A program made the translations under genes and the position numbers. Of a DNA stretch of 64,000 nt, positions 35,983 through 45,716 are shown in pieces (positions within the stretch are counted from its first letter, which is position 1; each line of letters opens with the position of its first letter). Origin of the DNA: Chitinophagaceae bacterium (lineage in GTDB: Bacteria > Bacteroidota > Bacteroidia > Chitinophagales > Chitinophagaceae); contig PMSV01000023.1 of the NCBI GenBank assembly GCA_003168265.1, positions 1 to 64,000 on the forward strand, written 5' to 3'. Under the pieces are notes generated by a model, which saw only the letters and a program-made list of their open reading frames with translations, made no database searches and was not told the DNA's origin.

Positions 35983-37128
35983 TTATACATACTTACGCAT
36001 CAGATCGAGTAATTTTCTGTCCAGCACATGGCCATGCCACTGTTCATAATCTGTATCTGTCCTGCCCGAATCCAGGATGCCGAAACCACCGCTGAAATTC
36101 CAGAGGCAAAATCCGATCTGGTTGGTGGAGAGAATATCCAGCACATCGCGGAACCAGGAAAGAAAGACCGGATGAGGCGTTTTATTCCAACATCCGCATT
36201 CCCCGCAATGTACGCCCACCCCTTGATTCATCAGATCGATCCAGGGCTGATAATAATCCTCCAGCATTTTGCGGCTGAAAAATTGATCGCCCACCTGCCC
36301 CGGCCACACAGGAACCGGCATATGATCCGGATCCTTATTCGCCCAGGGGGCCTTATAATGTGAAATAGCGCCTGGAAAATAGCCACGGCAACTTTGCGCA
36401 ATATTCAAATCTACAAGTTCGGGGATCGGATGATTTCCTCCGCTATTGCCATCCGCAATGATCAGGTGATGTGGATTCTCTTTACGGATGGAAGCTGCTG
36501 CGCCGGCCGCCACCTTCCGGTAAATCTCGCCCGGCACCGGCCCAGATCTCGAGTGTTGATCATTCAGATCTTCCTTCATGCTTGGTTCATTCACCAGGTC
36601 GAAACTGATCAACCTGTAAGAAACCTGGTTGAATCTTTTGGCCCAATAGCCCCAGTGAAAATAAAATGCGGCCTGAGCAGTCTCATCCTTCCAAAGATCA
36701 AAAGGTTCATGGAAACCCGCATTAATGCAATAACCAGGAGCCCGATGCAGGTTTAAGCTTACATGGATCTGCTCTTTATGCGCCATCCGAATAAGCTCTT
36801 CAATAAAATCAGCAGCCCTCTCATTGATCTGGTAAACCTCCTGTGGCCTTATATCCCGACTCCTGTCGAAATCCAGGTAACAAGGATAAGCAACCGGCAG
36901 GCGAATAAAATCAAAGCCCCAGTCCCGCATCCATTTCAAATGGTCACCTGTAGTCTGGTGCTTGAATGTGATGGGATCCGGGGAGAAAAAATCAGTCAGG
37001 TTAAAACCCTTCCAGCGTGGTAATTTATTTTTATCAGAGCGAAAAAAATTCTTAGCCAGGGTTTGGCCTGCCAATCCCCAACCCGTGCCCAGTACAGCAG
37101 CCTGCTTAAAAAAAATTCTTCTTTTCAT
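35983..37128 (-). CDS. Glycoside hydrolase family 5-type enzyme (cellulase/mannanase-like)
   Basis: Retaining endo-glycosidase TIM barrel. Acid/base Glu in FDLVNEPS (about residue 198) and nucleophile Glu in VHCGECGCWN; the substrate-subsite pattern DFIRLPVAYP and SLNLHRAPGY is also present. The N-terminus MKRRIFFKQAAVLGTG is a Tat-type leader. The frame is open to a GTG at 37161; ATGs at 37134 and 37128 lie six bases apart, and 37128 gives the clean leader and 381 residues. Probably periplasmic; specificity among beta-glucans or mannans is not clear. Confidence 0.88.
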   Translation of the reverse strand: MKRRIFFKQAAVLGTGWGLAGQTLAKNFFRSDKNKLPRWKGFNLTDFFSPDPITFKHQTTGDHLKWMRDWGFDFIRLPVAYPCYLDFDRSRDIRPQEVYQINERAADFIEELIRMAHKEQIHVSLNLHRAPGYCINAGFHEPFDLWKDETAQAAFYFHWGYWAKRFNQVSYRLISFDLVNEPSMKEDLNDQHSRSGPVPGEIYRKVAAGAAASIRKENPHHLIIADGNSGGNHPIPELVDLNIAQSCRGYFPGAISHYKAPWANKDPDHMPVPVWPGQVGDQFFSRKMLEDYYQPWIDLMNQGVGVHCGECGCWNKTPHPVFLSWFRDVLDILSTNQIGFCLWNFSGGFGILDSGRTDTDYEQWHGHVLDRKLLDLMRKYV

Positions 37129-37134
37129 GACCAT

Positions 37135-37564
37135 CAAGTAATTCAATTTACGATGATTCACCTGCGAAAAAGGCAGCCGCTGAAAGAATTTTCATTTTTC
37201 ATTAGAAAAAAACCTCTTTTCATTATCGGCTAATCACTCAAACAGTTTAAAATTGTAAAATTTTTCCCTGAAAATTATTGTGGAAAGGCTTACTCGAAGA
37301 AATCATGGACAACCTCCTCAGGTTTGTATATCCGGAAATGCAAAACACAATTGACCGGTCCCATGGCTTAAAATGCTCACAAATGTTCCGGAAAAATTTT
37401 GTCCTGGAAATTCAAAAGGAAATGGGGAGGCCAAATCTCTCAGAATAAAAAATTATTCCACGGAGCGGCATTATAGATTTCAACATAAAGCTGAACGATC
37501 TCCGGCAGGTCCTGTGTTCGAATAGCCGGTTGATGGGATTTGGGTTCATAGGGAAAATATAGAC
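37135..37564. other. Intergenic region between the NRPS gene and GH5, no gene supported
   Basis: About 430 AT-rich bases. The only open frame is a 47-codon rightward one at 37305-37448 without a recognisable start context or family. No convincing -33/-7 pair was found for the GH5 gene and no clear terminator for the NRPS gene. Confidence 0.5.
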
Positions 37565-40500
37565 TTAGGAACACTGATCCAAAGCCTTCTGCAATGATTG
37601 CGCGAATTCAATGGCATGGGGCATTTCCAGCATAGTCTTGTGATCTCCCGGAACCTCAAAAACCTTTACTCCCTTCCTGGCAAACCCGGCCCAACCCAGG
37701 AATCGTTCATCATCCACAAAGTTCAGGTGTTCTTTAGCCTTGAAAAGGTATAACTCCCCATCGAAAGGCTCGAGATGATAATTCCGGAAAGCAATTTCAT
37801 GCTTGAAATATATCTTGTCCCAATGCAGATTAAAATTAGCAGGCCGCTCAAGCACAAAAGACTGATTAGGTTTGAGAAGTTTATTTACTTTTCGCACCAT
37901 CACCCCGAATTGGTAAGCCGCTGTCCTCCTCGGATGACTGATTAATGATTTTGTAACAAAAAGGAATTTGGGCATTTGCCGCTTCATTTTCATCGGCAAC
38001 GCCTTTCGGAGATCTTTCTTGTAAACGATATTATCGGCATTCGTATCGAAAATGCCGAGCATGATCACTTTTTTCCCCATTGCTACCAACTGCTTTCTCA
38101 TTTCGATCGCCACATAACCACCGAACGAATATCCGGCCAGTGCATAGGGGCCTTTAGGATTTTGTTGCAGGATCTCCGAGATATAGAGCGCAGCAATATC
38201 CTTCATATTATCTAGCGGTTCGTCCTTCTCATTCAGACCCTTCGGTTGAAGGCCATAAACAGGCTGCTCAGCATCCACATAACCAGCCACATCGCTGAGG
38301 TTCAGAACATTCAGGCCATCTCCATGCACTATATAAACAGCCGTCTTATTTCCTGAAGTTTTGATTGGCACTAATGAGGTCCAGCTTTTCTCCCTACAAG
38401 ATTCATTCAGGTGATCATGCAATTCCCGGACAGTAGGGCATTTGAAAAGAATGCTCAATGGCAATTTGACACCGCGCACCCTGTCAACCCTGGAAAGGAT
38501 CTGAACCGCAGATAGAGAATGGCCTCCAAGAGCGAAAAAATTATCATCGATTCCTATCTTCACACGAAGAACTTCCTCCCAGATATCCCGCAATTCCTTT
38601 TCTTTTTGGTCGCGCGGAAGCGATTTTCCGGATTCCGCTACCTGTCCGAAATCAAAGGGCGGCAATGCTTTCTTGTCGATCTTTCCATTAGAAGTCAGAG
38701 GCAATGCCTCCAGCTCTTTCCAAAGAGAAGGAACCATGTATTCGGGTAGCCTCGATTTAAGAAAGTCCATCAATTGCTCTTTATTGAAATCTATCTGCGG
38801 GACTGTGTAAACGACCAGCTTTTTAATCCTTTCGTTATCCTCTTTTGCCAGAACCACCACATCAGTTACCATGCCTGACTGCCGGATATTGCTCTCGATT
38901 TCTCCGAGCTCGACCCTGAACCCCCTGATTTTAACCTGGTCATCCTTGCGGCCGATGAACTCCATATTCATGTCCGGGAGCATGCGCCCCAGGTCGCCCG
39001 TGCGGTACATCCTGCCTCCAAGGTCTTGCCGGAAGGGATCCTTTCGAAATGCGAAATCGGTTTTTTCCTCATCTCTGGCATATCCCCTCGCAACACCCAC
39101 TCCGCCAACATAGAACTCGCCCATTACGCCGATAGGTACGTGGCTCTGTTGCTCATTAAGTATATAAAGAGTATTATTATCAAGAGGACGGCCATAGGGA
39201 ATGCTATTCCAATTCGGGTCAACCCTTTCAACAGGAAAGAAATTTGACCAGACGGTTCCTTCCGTGGCCCCGCCCAGGCTAACCACTTGCGTATTTGGAA
39301 AGAATTTCTTAATTCGGTCCGGAAGGCTAACGTTAATCCAGTCCCCGCTCATAAATACCATGCGAAGGCTTTTGAACTTTGAGGATTGATGAGCATTTTC
39401 CAGGGTACGCATCACATATTCCATAGTTGAGGGCACCGAATCCCAAAAACTGATCTGGTATTTCTCGATCAGTTCTGGCAGTTTTTGCAAGTCACTCACT
39501 TCTTCCTGTTTCGCGACGCAAATAGTTCCACCGGCAGCCAGAATGCCGAAAATATCGTAGACAGACAAATCAAAACACATAGAAGTGATAAAAAGCAAAC
39601 GGTCCCCGGGGCCGGCATGGCAAATGCGGTTTACACAACTGATCAGGTTCACAGCGCTATGATGCTCGATCATGACCCCCTTGGGTCTGCCGGTTGAACC
39701 GGAAGTATAAATCGTATAAGCGAGCTGCCTGCTGTCGATTTTTAATCGCAGATTTTCCGGAGAGTATTTATCGAGAATAAGATCATTCAATAGGATGAAC
39801 TGATCCGGTTTGACATTATTTCCTATTTCGTAATGCCCATCTGAAAGGATCAGTTTGATGGAAGATTGGTGGAAAATATATTCCTGCCGGTCCAGGGGAT
39901 ACTGAGGATCGATGGGTACATAGGCCCCCCCTGCTTTCAAAATAGCCATCATGCCGATGATCATTTCAAAATTCCGGGAAGTCAGAATACCTATATTGTC
40001 ACCTGGCAGAATATGAAGATTCTTCAGATGCCATGCCAGTTTGTTTGCCCTTTCATTGAGGGATTTATAATCCATGGTCTGCGCGCCTTGCCTGAGAGCG
40101 ATCCCTTGAGGATTTAACAGGGCCTGTTCCTCAAAAAGATCCGTCAGGGTCTTTTCGGCGTGGTAATCGATTGCTGTATCGTTGAATTCTTCAATTAATT
40201 TTATCTCCTCCTCGCTTAAGATCTCGTAGCTGCCGATCTCTTTTCCCGGATCGGCAATAATTTCACTTATCAGGTTTTTAAAATGTTCTATCAGTCTTTG
40301 AACTGTTTGGCCCTGGATTTGACTGGGATTGAAAATCCATTTGCCCTCCAGGCCGGACTCGGTTTCCAGCAATAGGAATGTTGAACGGTAATCAAAGTAA
40401 AATTCATTCAGTAAGCCGGAAATCTTTTCCTGTATGGGAAATGCTTCGTCCTCTCGGAACCAGGCAAGAACTGTTTGTAACAAAGGATTCTTAGAATGTC

Positions 40501-40894
40501 CCGTTTCTGGTTTTTGGATAGTCCTTTCGGTTGGAGCGACTGCATGATCACAGTTTATCTTTACATCCTGCATCAATCGATTAAAGCAAATGCTGCCGGA
40601 TATTTTAAGACAAGGGGCCAATGCCAGTTGAAGTTCCTGGCCTTCTTCCCATAAATAATGGATGCCAAACTCCTCTTCGGAAACATTCCTATGGATTAAA
40701 GTATAAAATAAAGCCAAAAACAAGGATTTTATATCCGCATCCGATTGAATAGCAACCTGCTTCAGGGATTGAACCCGGGATTTATTGATTTCAAATTCCA
40801 ATATATCAATTTCCTCACCTGCACTGGAGAGCTTGGGGAAAATCCCGGAATGGGTATCCTGAAACAGACCTGGTATATTGAAAGCTGTGATCAA
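37565..40894 (-). CDS. Single-module non-ribosomal peptide synthetase: partial C - A - T - TE
   Basis: Activates one amino acid as a thioester and releases it by a thioesterase. Residues 1-235: C-terminal half of a condensation-like domain only, with no HHxxxDG motif. Residues 250-745: adenylation domain (YTSGSTGRPKG at 395-405, TGDLGR near 633, NGKIDKKAL near 737). Pocket residues read D-L-Y-D-F-S-L-V-W-K, 7 of 10 identical to the published cysteine code DLYNLSLIWK. Residues 760-830: carrier domain (GGHSLSAV, Ser793). Residues 845-1109: thioesterase (GYSFGG, Ser923; late GDHKTMLE His). No MbtH, PPTase or tailoring gene is adjacent. Product unknown. Confidence 0.92.
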   Translation of the reverse strand: MITAFNIPGLFQDTHSGIFPKLSSAGEEIDILEFEINKSRVQSLKQVAIQSDADIKSLFLALFYTLIHRNVSEEEFGIHYLWEEGQELQLALAPCLKISGSICFNRLMQDVKINCDHAVAPTERTIQKPETGHSKNPLLQTVLAWFREDEAFPIQEKISGLLNEFYFDYRSTFLLLETESGLEGKWIFNPSQIQGQTVQRLIEHFKNLISEIIADPGKEIGSYEILSEEEIKLIEEFNDTAIDYHAEKTLTDLFEEQALLNPQGIALRQGAQTMDYKSLNERANKLAWHLKNLHILPGDNIGILTSRNFEMIIGMMAILKAGGAYVPIDPQYPLDRQEYIFHQSSIKLILSDGHYEIGNNVKPDQFILLNDLILDKYSPENLRLKIDSRQLAYTIYTSGSTGRPKGVMIEHHSAVNLISCVNRICHAGPGDRLLFITSMCFDLSVYDIFGILAAGGTICVAKQEEVSDLQKLPELIEKYQISFWDSVPSTMEYVMRTLENAHQSSKFKSLRMVFMSGDWINVSLPDRIKKFFPNTQVVSLGGATEGTVWSNFFPVERVDPNWNSIPYGRPLDNNTLYILNEQQSHVPIGVMGEFYVGGVGVARGYARDEEKTDFAFRKDPFRQDLGGRMYRTGDLGRMLPDMNMEFIGRKDDQVKIRGFRVELGEIESNIRQSGMVTDVVVLAKEDNERIKKLVVYTVPQIDFNKEQLMDFLKSRLPEYMVPSLWKELEALPLTSNGKIDKKALPPFDFGQVAESGKSLPRDQKEKELRDIWEEVLRVKIGIDDNFFALGGHSLSAVQILSRVDRVRGVKLPLSILFKCPTVRELHDHLNESCREKSWTSLVPIKTSGNKTAVYIVHGDGLNVLNLSDVAGYVDAEQPVYGLQPKGLNEKDEPLDNMKDIAALYISEILQQNPKGPYALAGYSFGGYVAIEMRKQLVAMGKKVIMLGIFDTNADNIVYKKDLRKALPMKMKRQMPKFLFVTKSLISHPRRTAAYQFGVMVRKVNKLLKPNQSFVLERPANFNLHWDKIYFKHEIAFRNYHLEPFDGELYLFKAKEHLNFVDDERFLGWAGFARKGVKVFEVPGDHKTMLEMPHAIEFAQSLQKALDQCS

Positions 40895-41008
40895 CTCTTT
40901 TTTGGGTGCTGGTATAAAGGGTGCTTAAGAACGTAAAATTTGAAAAAATCTAATTAGCTTGGAATAAATATAGTATTAGTTTAAGGGCAATAAAGGGCCT
41001 GGTCAAAA

Positions 41009-41043
41009 AAAATGTAAACAAAAAATCAACTTATTATAACAAA
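41009..41043 (-). promoter_or_regulatory. Candidate promoter of the NRPS gene
   Basis: On the minus strand: -33 TTTG (41043-41040), 23-base spacer, -7 TACATTTT (41016-41009; 5 of 6 fixed positions). It would give a leader of about 105 bases. The spacer is slightly long and the region is AT-rich, so chance matches are possible. Confidence 0.35.
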
Positions 41044-41074
41044 TTAATAATGAACTTTTTGCGAGGTTTCGAGA

Positions 41075-41129
41075 AAAAGGACTTCCGAAGTCTTTTCCTA
41101 GTAAAAATGCGGTTTTCCTTTAGGAAACC
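41075..41129 (-). terminator. Tandem hairpins downstream of the GH78 gene, probable terminator
   Basis: Hairpin 1: 41111-41118 with 41123-41129 (GGTTTTCC / GGAAACC, one unpaired T). Hairpin 2: GACTT (41080-41084), loop CCG, AAGTC (41088-41092), extended by four A-T pairs past one bulge, followed on the minus strand by five T. They lie 60-115 bases past the GH78 stop. Confidence 0.5.
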
Positions 41130-41189
41130 AGGCCCCGAATGATGGCAGGATGAAATACAGAGGATCCTTATCAGAATAGAAATGAAAAA

Positions 41190-43895
41190 CTATTTTTTAA
41201 CAGTAAAGTGATAGGTTCCCGACCCAATGCGAACAAGGGTCCTTCCTTCCTCCTTCCCCTCAACCCGGATATCTGCATCTGCGGAGATCGCCTTTCCATT
41301 TTCACTGATATTTTCGGCAGCGGCCGAAGGCAGATATACGGTTGCATAGCAATTAACGGGGACAATAACTTCCAGACTGACCCCTCCATTTTCCGTTTTC
41401 CAATGGCTGCTGACCGTTCCATAATAAGTCTTTAGATCGGCGCCCGCCATATTCAAACTGGTATCGCTATGCGGGAAAATCCGGATATGCTTGTAGCCGG
41501 GTCCGTCCTCATAAGTATCAATCCCAGCGACCACCCGGTATAACCAGTCCCCGATCGCTCCATAAGCATAATGGTTATAGGAATTCATGCCCGGTGTTTC
41601 AAAACTTCCATCCGGTTTGATCCCGTCCCATCTTTCCCAAATAGTCGTCGCTCCCATCTTTACAGGGTAGAGCCAGGAAGGATAACTATCCTGCATCAGC
41701 AATTTAAAAGCAAGTTCGGAATAACCGAATCGACTCAGCACCGGGCTGATGTAGGAAGATCCGAGAAACCCGGTCGTGATATGGTAATCATAATCCTTTA
41801 CATTCTGTGCCAGCCGGGCCGCTGCCTGACTACGCATTGATTCGGGCAGCATGTCGAATTGCAAAGCCAGTGCATAGGCGGTCTGTGTCCCTGACACCAA
41901 CCTTCCGTTTGCTGTGACATATTCTTGTAGGAATGCATCCTTGACGTTTTGCAACAGTCGGCTATATTTCGCAGTATCACCCTGATTTCCCAAAACCTTT
42001 GCAGCATTGATCAGTAATTGAATGGAATGCGCATAAAAGCACTGGGCTATGAGGTATTTATCCGTAACTGCAGAACGTCCGTCGTTATCGTCATCAGGCC
42101 GGTAGAACAACCAGTCTCCAAAATGAAATCCTGTATTCCAGAGATCATTCCTGCTTTGCCCATGCATATATTCCACCCAGGCCTTCATGCTCCCATATTG
42201 TTGCTCAAGGACTCTCTTATCTCCGTAAGCCAGGTAAATATTCCAGGGGATGATGGTAGACACATCCGCCCAGCCAGCCGAACCGCCGGCCCCCGGACCC
42301 AGCACATTTGGAATGACAAAGGGCACGCTGCCATTGGCAAACTGATCAGCAGCAACATCCTTCATCCACTTGGAAAAAAAATTCTCTACGCCCATATTAA
42401 AAGTCGCCGTCCTCGAAAAAACCTGTGCATCCCCGGTCCAACCAAGGCGCTCATCACGTTGCGGGCAATCGGTTGGGACGTCCAGGAAATTTCCACGCTG
42501 TCCCCACTGAATATTGTGCTGCAGTTGATTCACCATAGCATTTGAACAATTGAAATTCCCCGTCTTCTCCATATCGGAATAAAGAGCGACGGCTGTAAAA
42601 TCTCCGGAGTTCAATGCTCCCGGGTAACCCTCCACCTGGATATAGCGGAAACCATGGAAAGTAAAATGCGGTTCGAAAACCTCTTCCTCGCCGCCTTTTA
42701 GGATAAAGGTATCCGTCGCCTTGGCTGCGCGAAGGTTGTCTGTATAAAAATTGCCATTCTTGTCAAGCACTTCCGCATGTCGCAGGATGATCCTGTCACC
42801 TTCATTGCCCTTCAACTTCAAAACCACCCATCCTGTGAGGTTCTGTCCGAAATCTATGACCTTCTCGCCTTTTGGAGTATTGATAAACTGGACGGGGCGA
42901 AAGGTTTCGTGTTTTCTAACAGGCTCACTATATTGGGCGACCAGGTTATTCAGCGGATATTCCGTAACCTGCACCCCGCTCCACTTCGAATCGTCATATC
43001 CGGGCTGATCCCATCCCTTTTGTTCAAACCTGTGATCGATAGTCTCCCCATTGTAGACCTCCGAATAGCGAATGCAGCCTGTAGCAGATTTCCAGCCTCC
43101 ATCCGAAACAATGATTTCCGAAGACCCGTCCTTGTATTTTATTTCAAGCTGAAATAATAGTCCCGTTTTTTTGCCATAGGAATTATGGTTGCCTCCCCAG
43201 GCAAGATAGCCGCGATACCACCCGCTGCCCAAACTGACGGCAATGGCATTGGCCCCCTTGACGATCAGATCCCTCACATCATAGGCCTGATATTGCAGCC
43301 TTTTGCCATAGCTTGTCCAACCGGGAGTAAAATAGGCATCTCCCAAACGCTGCCCGTTGATCCGGGCCTCGTACAGGCCATGGGCCGTGATATAAACAGT
43401 AGCGGAAGCAATATTGCGGCTATTCAGGAACTCCTTCCTCAACAGGGGGCTGGGCCGCATTTCATCGTCTTCCTGGTAACCCGGTTCGATCCAATTCGCC
43501 TTCCAGTCAGAAGCAGCAAATAGGCCGGTTTGAAAAAAAGCAGGTTCGCTCCATGCAGAAACCTGGCCATGATTATCCCATATACGTACCCGCCAGGAAT
43601 ACCTCCTTCCGCTCTGCAATGATGATCCCTGGTAAGCCACCATTACGGAAGAATCAGAAGCCTTCTTCCCGCTTTTCCAGTCAACTTCCCGGCCCGACTC
43701 CACCTTGATTTCGTAGGCTGTCTGCATCGTATTATTGCGGTTGCTGGTGACCTGCCATGTGAAACGGGGCTGTGAAATATCAAGGCCGATGGGTTTATGA
43801 AGATTTTCAGTCAGTAAATTCTCTACACGGATCTGGGAACCGGCTGAAAAACTGAAAGCACAAAATACAATAAGCAGGCAGATGATTTTTTTCAT
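41190..43895 (-). CDS. Glycoside hydrolase family 78 alpha-L-rhamnosidase
   Basis: Exported enzyme removing terminal alpha-L-rhamnose from pectic polysaccharides or glycosides. Signal peptide MKKIICLLIVFCAFSFSAG; N-terminal beta domains (1-400), including the rhamnosidase N domain (WIEPGYQEDDEMRPSPLLRK); (alpha/alpha)6 barrel from about 430 with catalytic Asp/Glu in CPQRDERLGWTGDAQVF and general-base Glu in TTIWERWDG; C-terminal beta domain. 901 residues, normal. Transcribed divergently from the arabinose operon; rhamnose importer rhaT lies at 62934. Confidence 0.95.
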   Translation of the reverse strand: MKKIICLLIVFCAFSFSAGSQIRVENLLTENLHKPIGLDISQPRFTWQVTSNRNNTMQTAYEIKVESGREVDWKSGKKASDSSVMVAYQGSSLQSGRRYSWRVRIWDNHGQVSAWSEPAFFQTGLFAASDWKANWIEPGYQEDDEMRPSPLLRKEFLNSRNIASATVYITAHGLYEARINGQRLGDAYFTPGWTSYGKRLQYQAYDVRDLIVKGANAIAVSLGSGWYRGYLAWGGNHNSYGKKTGLLFQLEIKYKDGSSEIIVSDGGWKSATGCIRYSEVYNGETIDHRFEQKGWDQPGYDDSKWSGVQVTEYPLNNLVAQYSEPVRKHETFRPVQFINTPKGEKVIDFGQNLTGWVVLKLKGNEGDRIILRHAEVLDKNGNFYTDNLRAAKATDTFILKGGEEEVFEPHFTFHGFRYIQVEGYPGALNSGDFTAVALYSDMEKTGNFNCSNAMVNQLQHNIQWGQRGNFLDVPTDCPQRDERLGWTGDAQVFSRTATFNMGVENFFSKWMKDVAADQFANGSVPFVIPNVLGPGAGGSAGWADVSTIIPWNIYLAYGDKRVLEQQYGSMKAWVEYMHGQSRNDLWNTGFHFGDWLFYRPDDDNDGRSAVTDKYLIAQCFYAHSIQLLINAAKVLGNQGDTAKYSRLLQNVKDAFLQEYVTANGRLVSGTQTAYALALQFDMLPESMRSQAAARLAQNVKDYDYHITTGFLGSSYISPVLSRFGYSELAFKLLMQDSYPSWLYPVKMGATTIWERWDGIKPDGSFETPGMNSYNHYAYGAIGDWLYRVVAGIDTYEDGPGYKHIRIFPHSDTSLNMAGADLKTYYGTVSSHWKTENGGVSLEVIVPVNCYATVYLPSAAAENISENGKAISADADIRVEGKEEGRTLVRIGSGTYHFTVKK

Positions 43896-43996
43896 GGCAA
43901 TGTTGCAGGCGTTTTGGTTGAATCAGTGATCTAAGGGTTTTAAAAGTACTCGTTTTCAATAATCGGGTCAAAAAAACTTTCGCCGGAAATGAATAA

Positions 43997-44011
43997 ATGT
44001 TAAATTGACAT
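43997..44011. promoter_or_regulatory. 15-base palindrome in the GH78 / araB divergent region, probable operator
   Basis: ATGTTAA-A-TTGACAT, symmetric at all but one pair (T/G), 13 bases before the araB ATG. Its closeness to the start codon suggests repressor action on araBDA. An AraR-like regulator would be the expected partner, but none is encoded in the window. Confidence 0.5.
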
Positions 44012-44023
44012 TATTATTGCCAC

Positions 44024-45700
44024 ATGAATAAGGACCAGTTTGTATTGGGAGTCGATTACGGAACAGATTCCGTACGCTCTTTAATCATTAATGCCACCAA
44101 TGGAGAAATCGCCGCTTCTTCGGTTTATTTTTATCCGCGATGGAGAGACGGCCTTTACTGCGACCCGGCTTCCAACCTCTTTCGGCAGCATCCCCTTGAC
44201 TATATAGAAGGACTGGAAGCCAGCATTCTTGGTTGTATTCAACAAGTCAGTTCTTCAACGACAGCCCTTATAAAAGCAATTTCAATAGATACAACAGGCT
44301 CAACTCCGATAGGCGTCGACAAGAGGGGCACACCGCTCGCATTAATCCCCGGTTTTGAAAAAAACCCAAATGCCATGTTCGTATTGTGGAAGGACCATAC
44401 GGCCGTTAAAGAAGCCCGGGAAATCAATGCCCATGCAAAAAGATTTAAAACCAATTACCTGAAATTTGCAGGAGGCATTTATTCCTCCGAATGGTTCTGG
44501 GCCAAACTCCTGCATATTCTGAGATCGGACACAAAGGTCAGGGACTCCTGTTATTCCTTTGTGGAACATTGCGATTGGATTCCCTTCCTGCTGACCGGCG
44601 GTCAAAAAGTTGCCGGGATCAAAAGAAGCGTTTGCGCCGCAGGTCATAAGGCTCTATGGGCTGAAGAATTTGGGGGATTGCCGCCGGATGAATTCTTCTC
44701 AGCTCTGGACCCAGTATTAAAGGGTTATACCAGTCGCCTGTTCAAAGACACTTATTCAGCGGACATGCCGGCAGGCATGCTCTGCAAAGAGTGGTCGGAA
44801 AAGTTAGGGCTTCCGGCAACAACGATTGTGGGTATTGGAGCTTTCGATGCGCATATGGGAGCTGTGGGAGGTCAGATCGAAGCTTACCATCTTAGTAAAG
44901 TGATGGGCACTTCCACCTGCGATATGCTGGTTGCTCCGACTGAAGCCATGGATGGCATTCTTGTCAAAGGAATCTGCGGGCAGGTTCCTGGATCGGTCAT
45001 TCCGGGCATGGTCGGAATGGAAGCCGGTCAGTCTGCATTTGGAGATGCCTACGCCTGGTTTCGAAAACTAATTAGCTGGCCACTGGAAAATCTTTTCGAC
45101 AAAAACGATCCAAAACTCCGGGACAAACTTCAGAAGACGATGGATTCCCTTTTAAACCAATTGACCATGCAGGCCGAAACCCTTCCTTTACATGAAAACG
45201 CAGAACTTTCTCTGGACTGGTTAAACGGCAGGCGAACCCCCGATGCCAATCAACTCCTCAAGGGAGCCCTGATCAATTTGAACCTTGCAAGTGATGCTCC
45301 CTCTGTTTTTCGTGCCATCGCCGAATCCACCTGTTTCGGCGCAAAAGCCATAGTCGACTGTTTCCGCGAACAGGGAATTCCGGTAAAAGGCCTGATCGGT
45401 CTGGGCGGGGTAGCAAAAAAATCTCCCTATATCATGCAAATGATGGCAGATATCATGGGAATGCCCATCCGCATACACAGTGCAGAACAGAGTTGTGCAT
45501 TAGGCGCAGCGATGTTCGCAGCCACTACGGCCGGTATTTACCCGAGAGTGGAAGAAGCCATGGATGCCATGGGCCCCGGTTTTGAAAATATTTACCAGCC
45601 CCGGATGGAGAATTCATTTCACTATGATCGGCGTTATGAGCAATACCGTTCCCTTGGCCGTTATATCGAAAACATCACTGTTTTGTCTAACTTTCCCTAA
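44024..45700 (+). CDS. araB: Ribulokinase
   Basis: Phosphorylates L-ribulose to L-ribulose-5-phosphate with ATP. FGGY-kinase fold: N-terminal DYGTDSVRSLI phosphate loop, ISIDTTGSTPIGVD, catalytic-base region GIGAFDAHMGAVGG (Asp), and C-terminal GLGGVAKKSPYIMQMMADIMG. 558 residues matches AraB rather than xylulokinase. ATG at 44024. First gene of the arabinose operon; araD follows after 16 bases. Confidence 0.95.
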   Translation: MNKDQFVLGVDYGTDSVRSLIINATNGEIAASSVYFYPRWRDGLYCDPASNLFRQHPLDYIEGLEASILGCIQQVSSSTTALIKAISIDTTGSTPIGVDKRGTPLALIPGFEKNPNAMFVLWKDHTAVKEAREINAHAKRFKTNYLKFAGGIYSSEWFWAKLLHILRSDTKVRDSCYSFVEHCDWIPFLLTGGQKVAGIKRSVCAAGHKALWAEEFGGLPPDEFFSALDPVLKGYTSRLFKDTYSADMPAGMLCKEWSEKLGLPATTIVGIGAFDAHMGAVGGQIEAYHLSKVMGTSTCDMLVAPTEAMDGILVKGICGQVPGSVIPGMVGMEAGQSAFGDAYAWFRKLISWPLENLFDKNDPKLRDKLQKTMDSLLNQLTMQAETLPLHENAELSLDWLNGRRTPDANQLLKGALINLNLASDAPSVFRAIAESTCFGAKAIVDCFREQGIPVKGLIGLGGVAKKSPYIMQMMADIMGMPIRIHSAEQSCALGAAMFAATTAGIYPRVEEAMDAMGPGFENIYQPRMENSFHYDRRYEQYRSLGRYIENITVLSNFP

Positions 45701-45716
45701 AACCAAAGGTTCAATC

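Noticed and set aside
37305-37448. 47-codon open frame in the gap between the NRPS and GH5 genes
   Set aside because: No family, no ribosome binding site or promoter, and composition like the AT-rich spacer; likely chance.
45564-45716. N-terminal extension of AraD inside araB
   Set aside because: The added residues are a frame shadow of AraB; the ATG at 45717 matches the family N-terminus.
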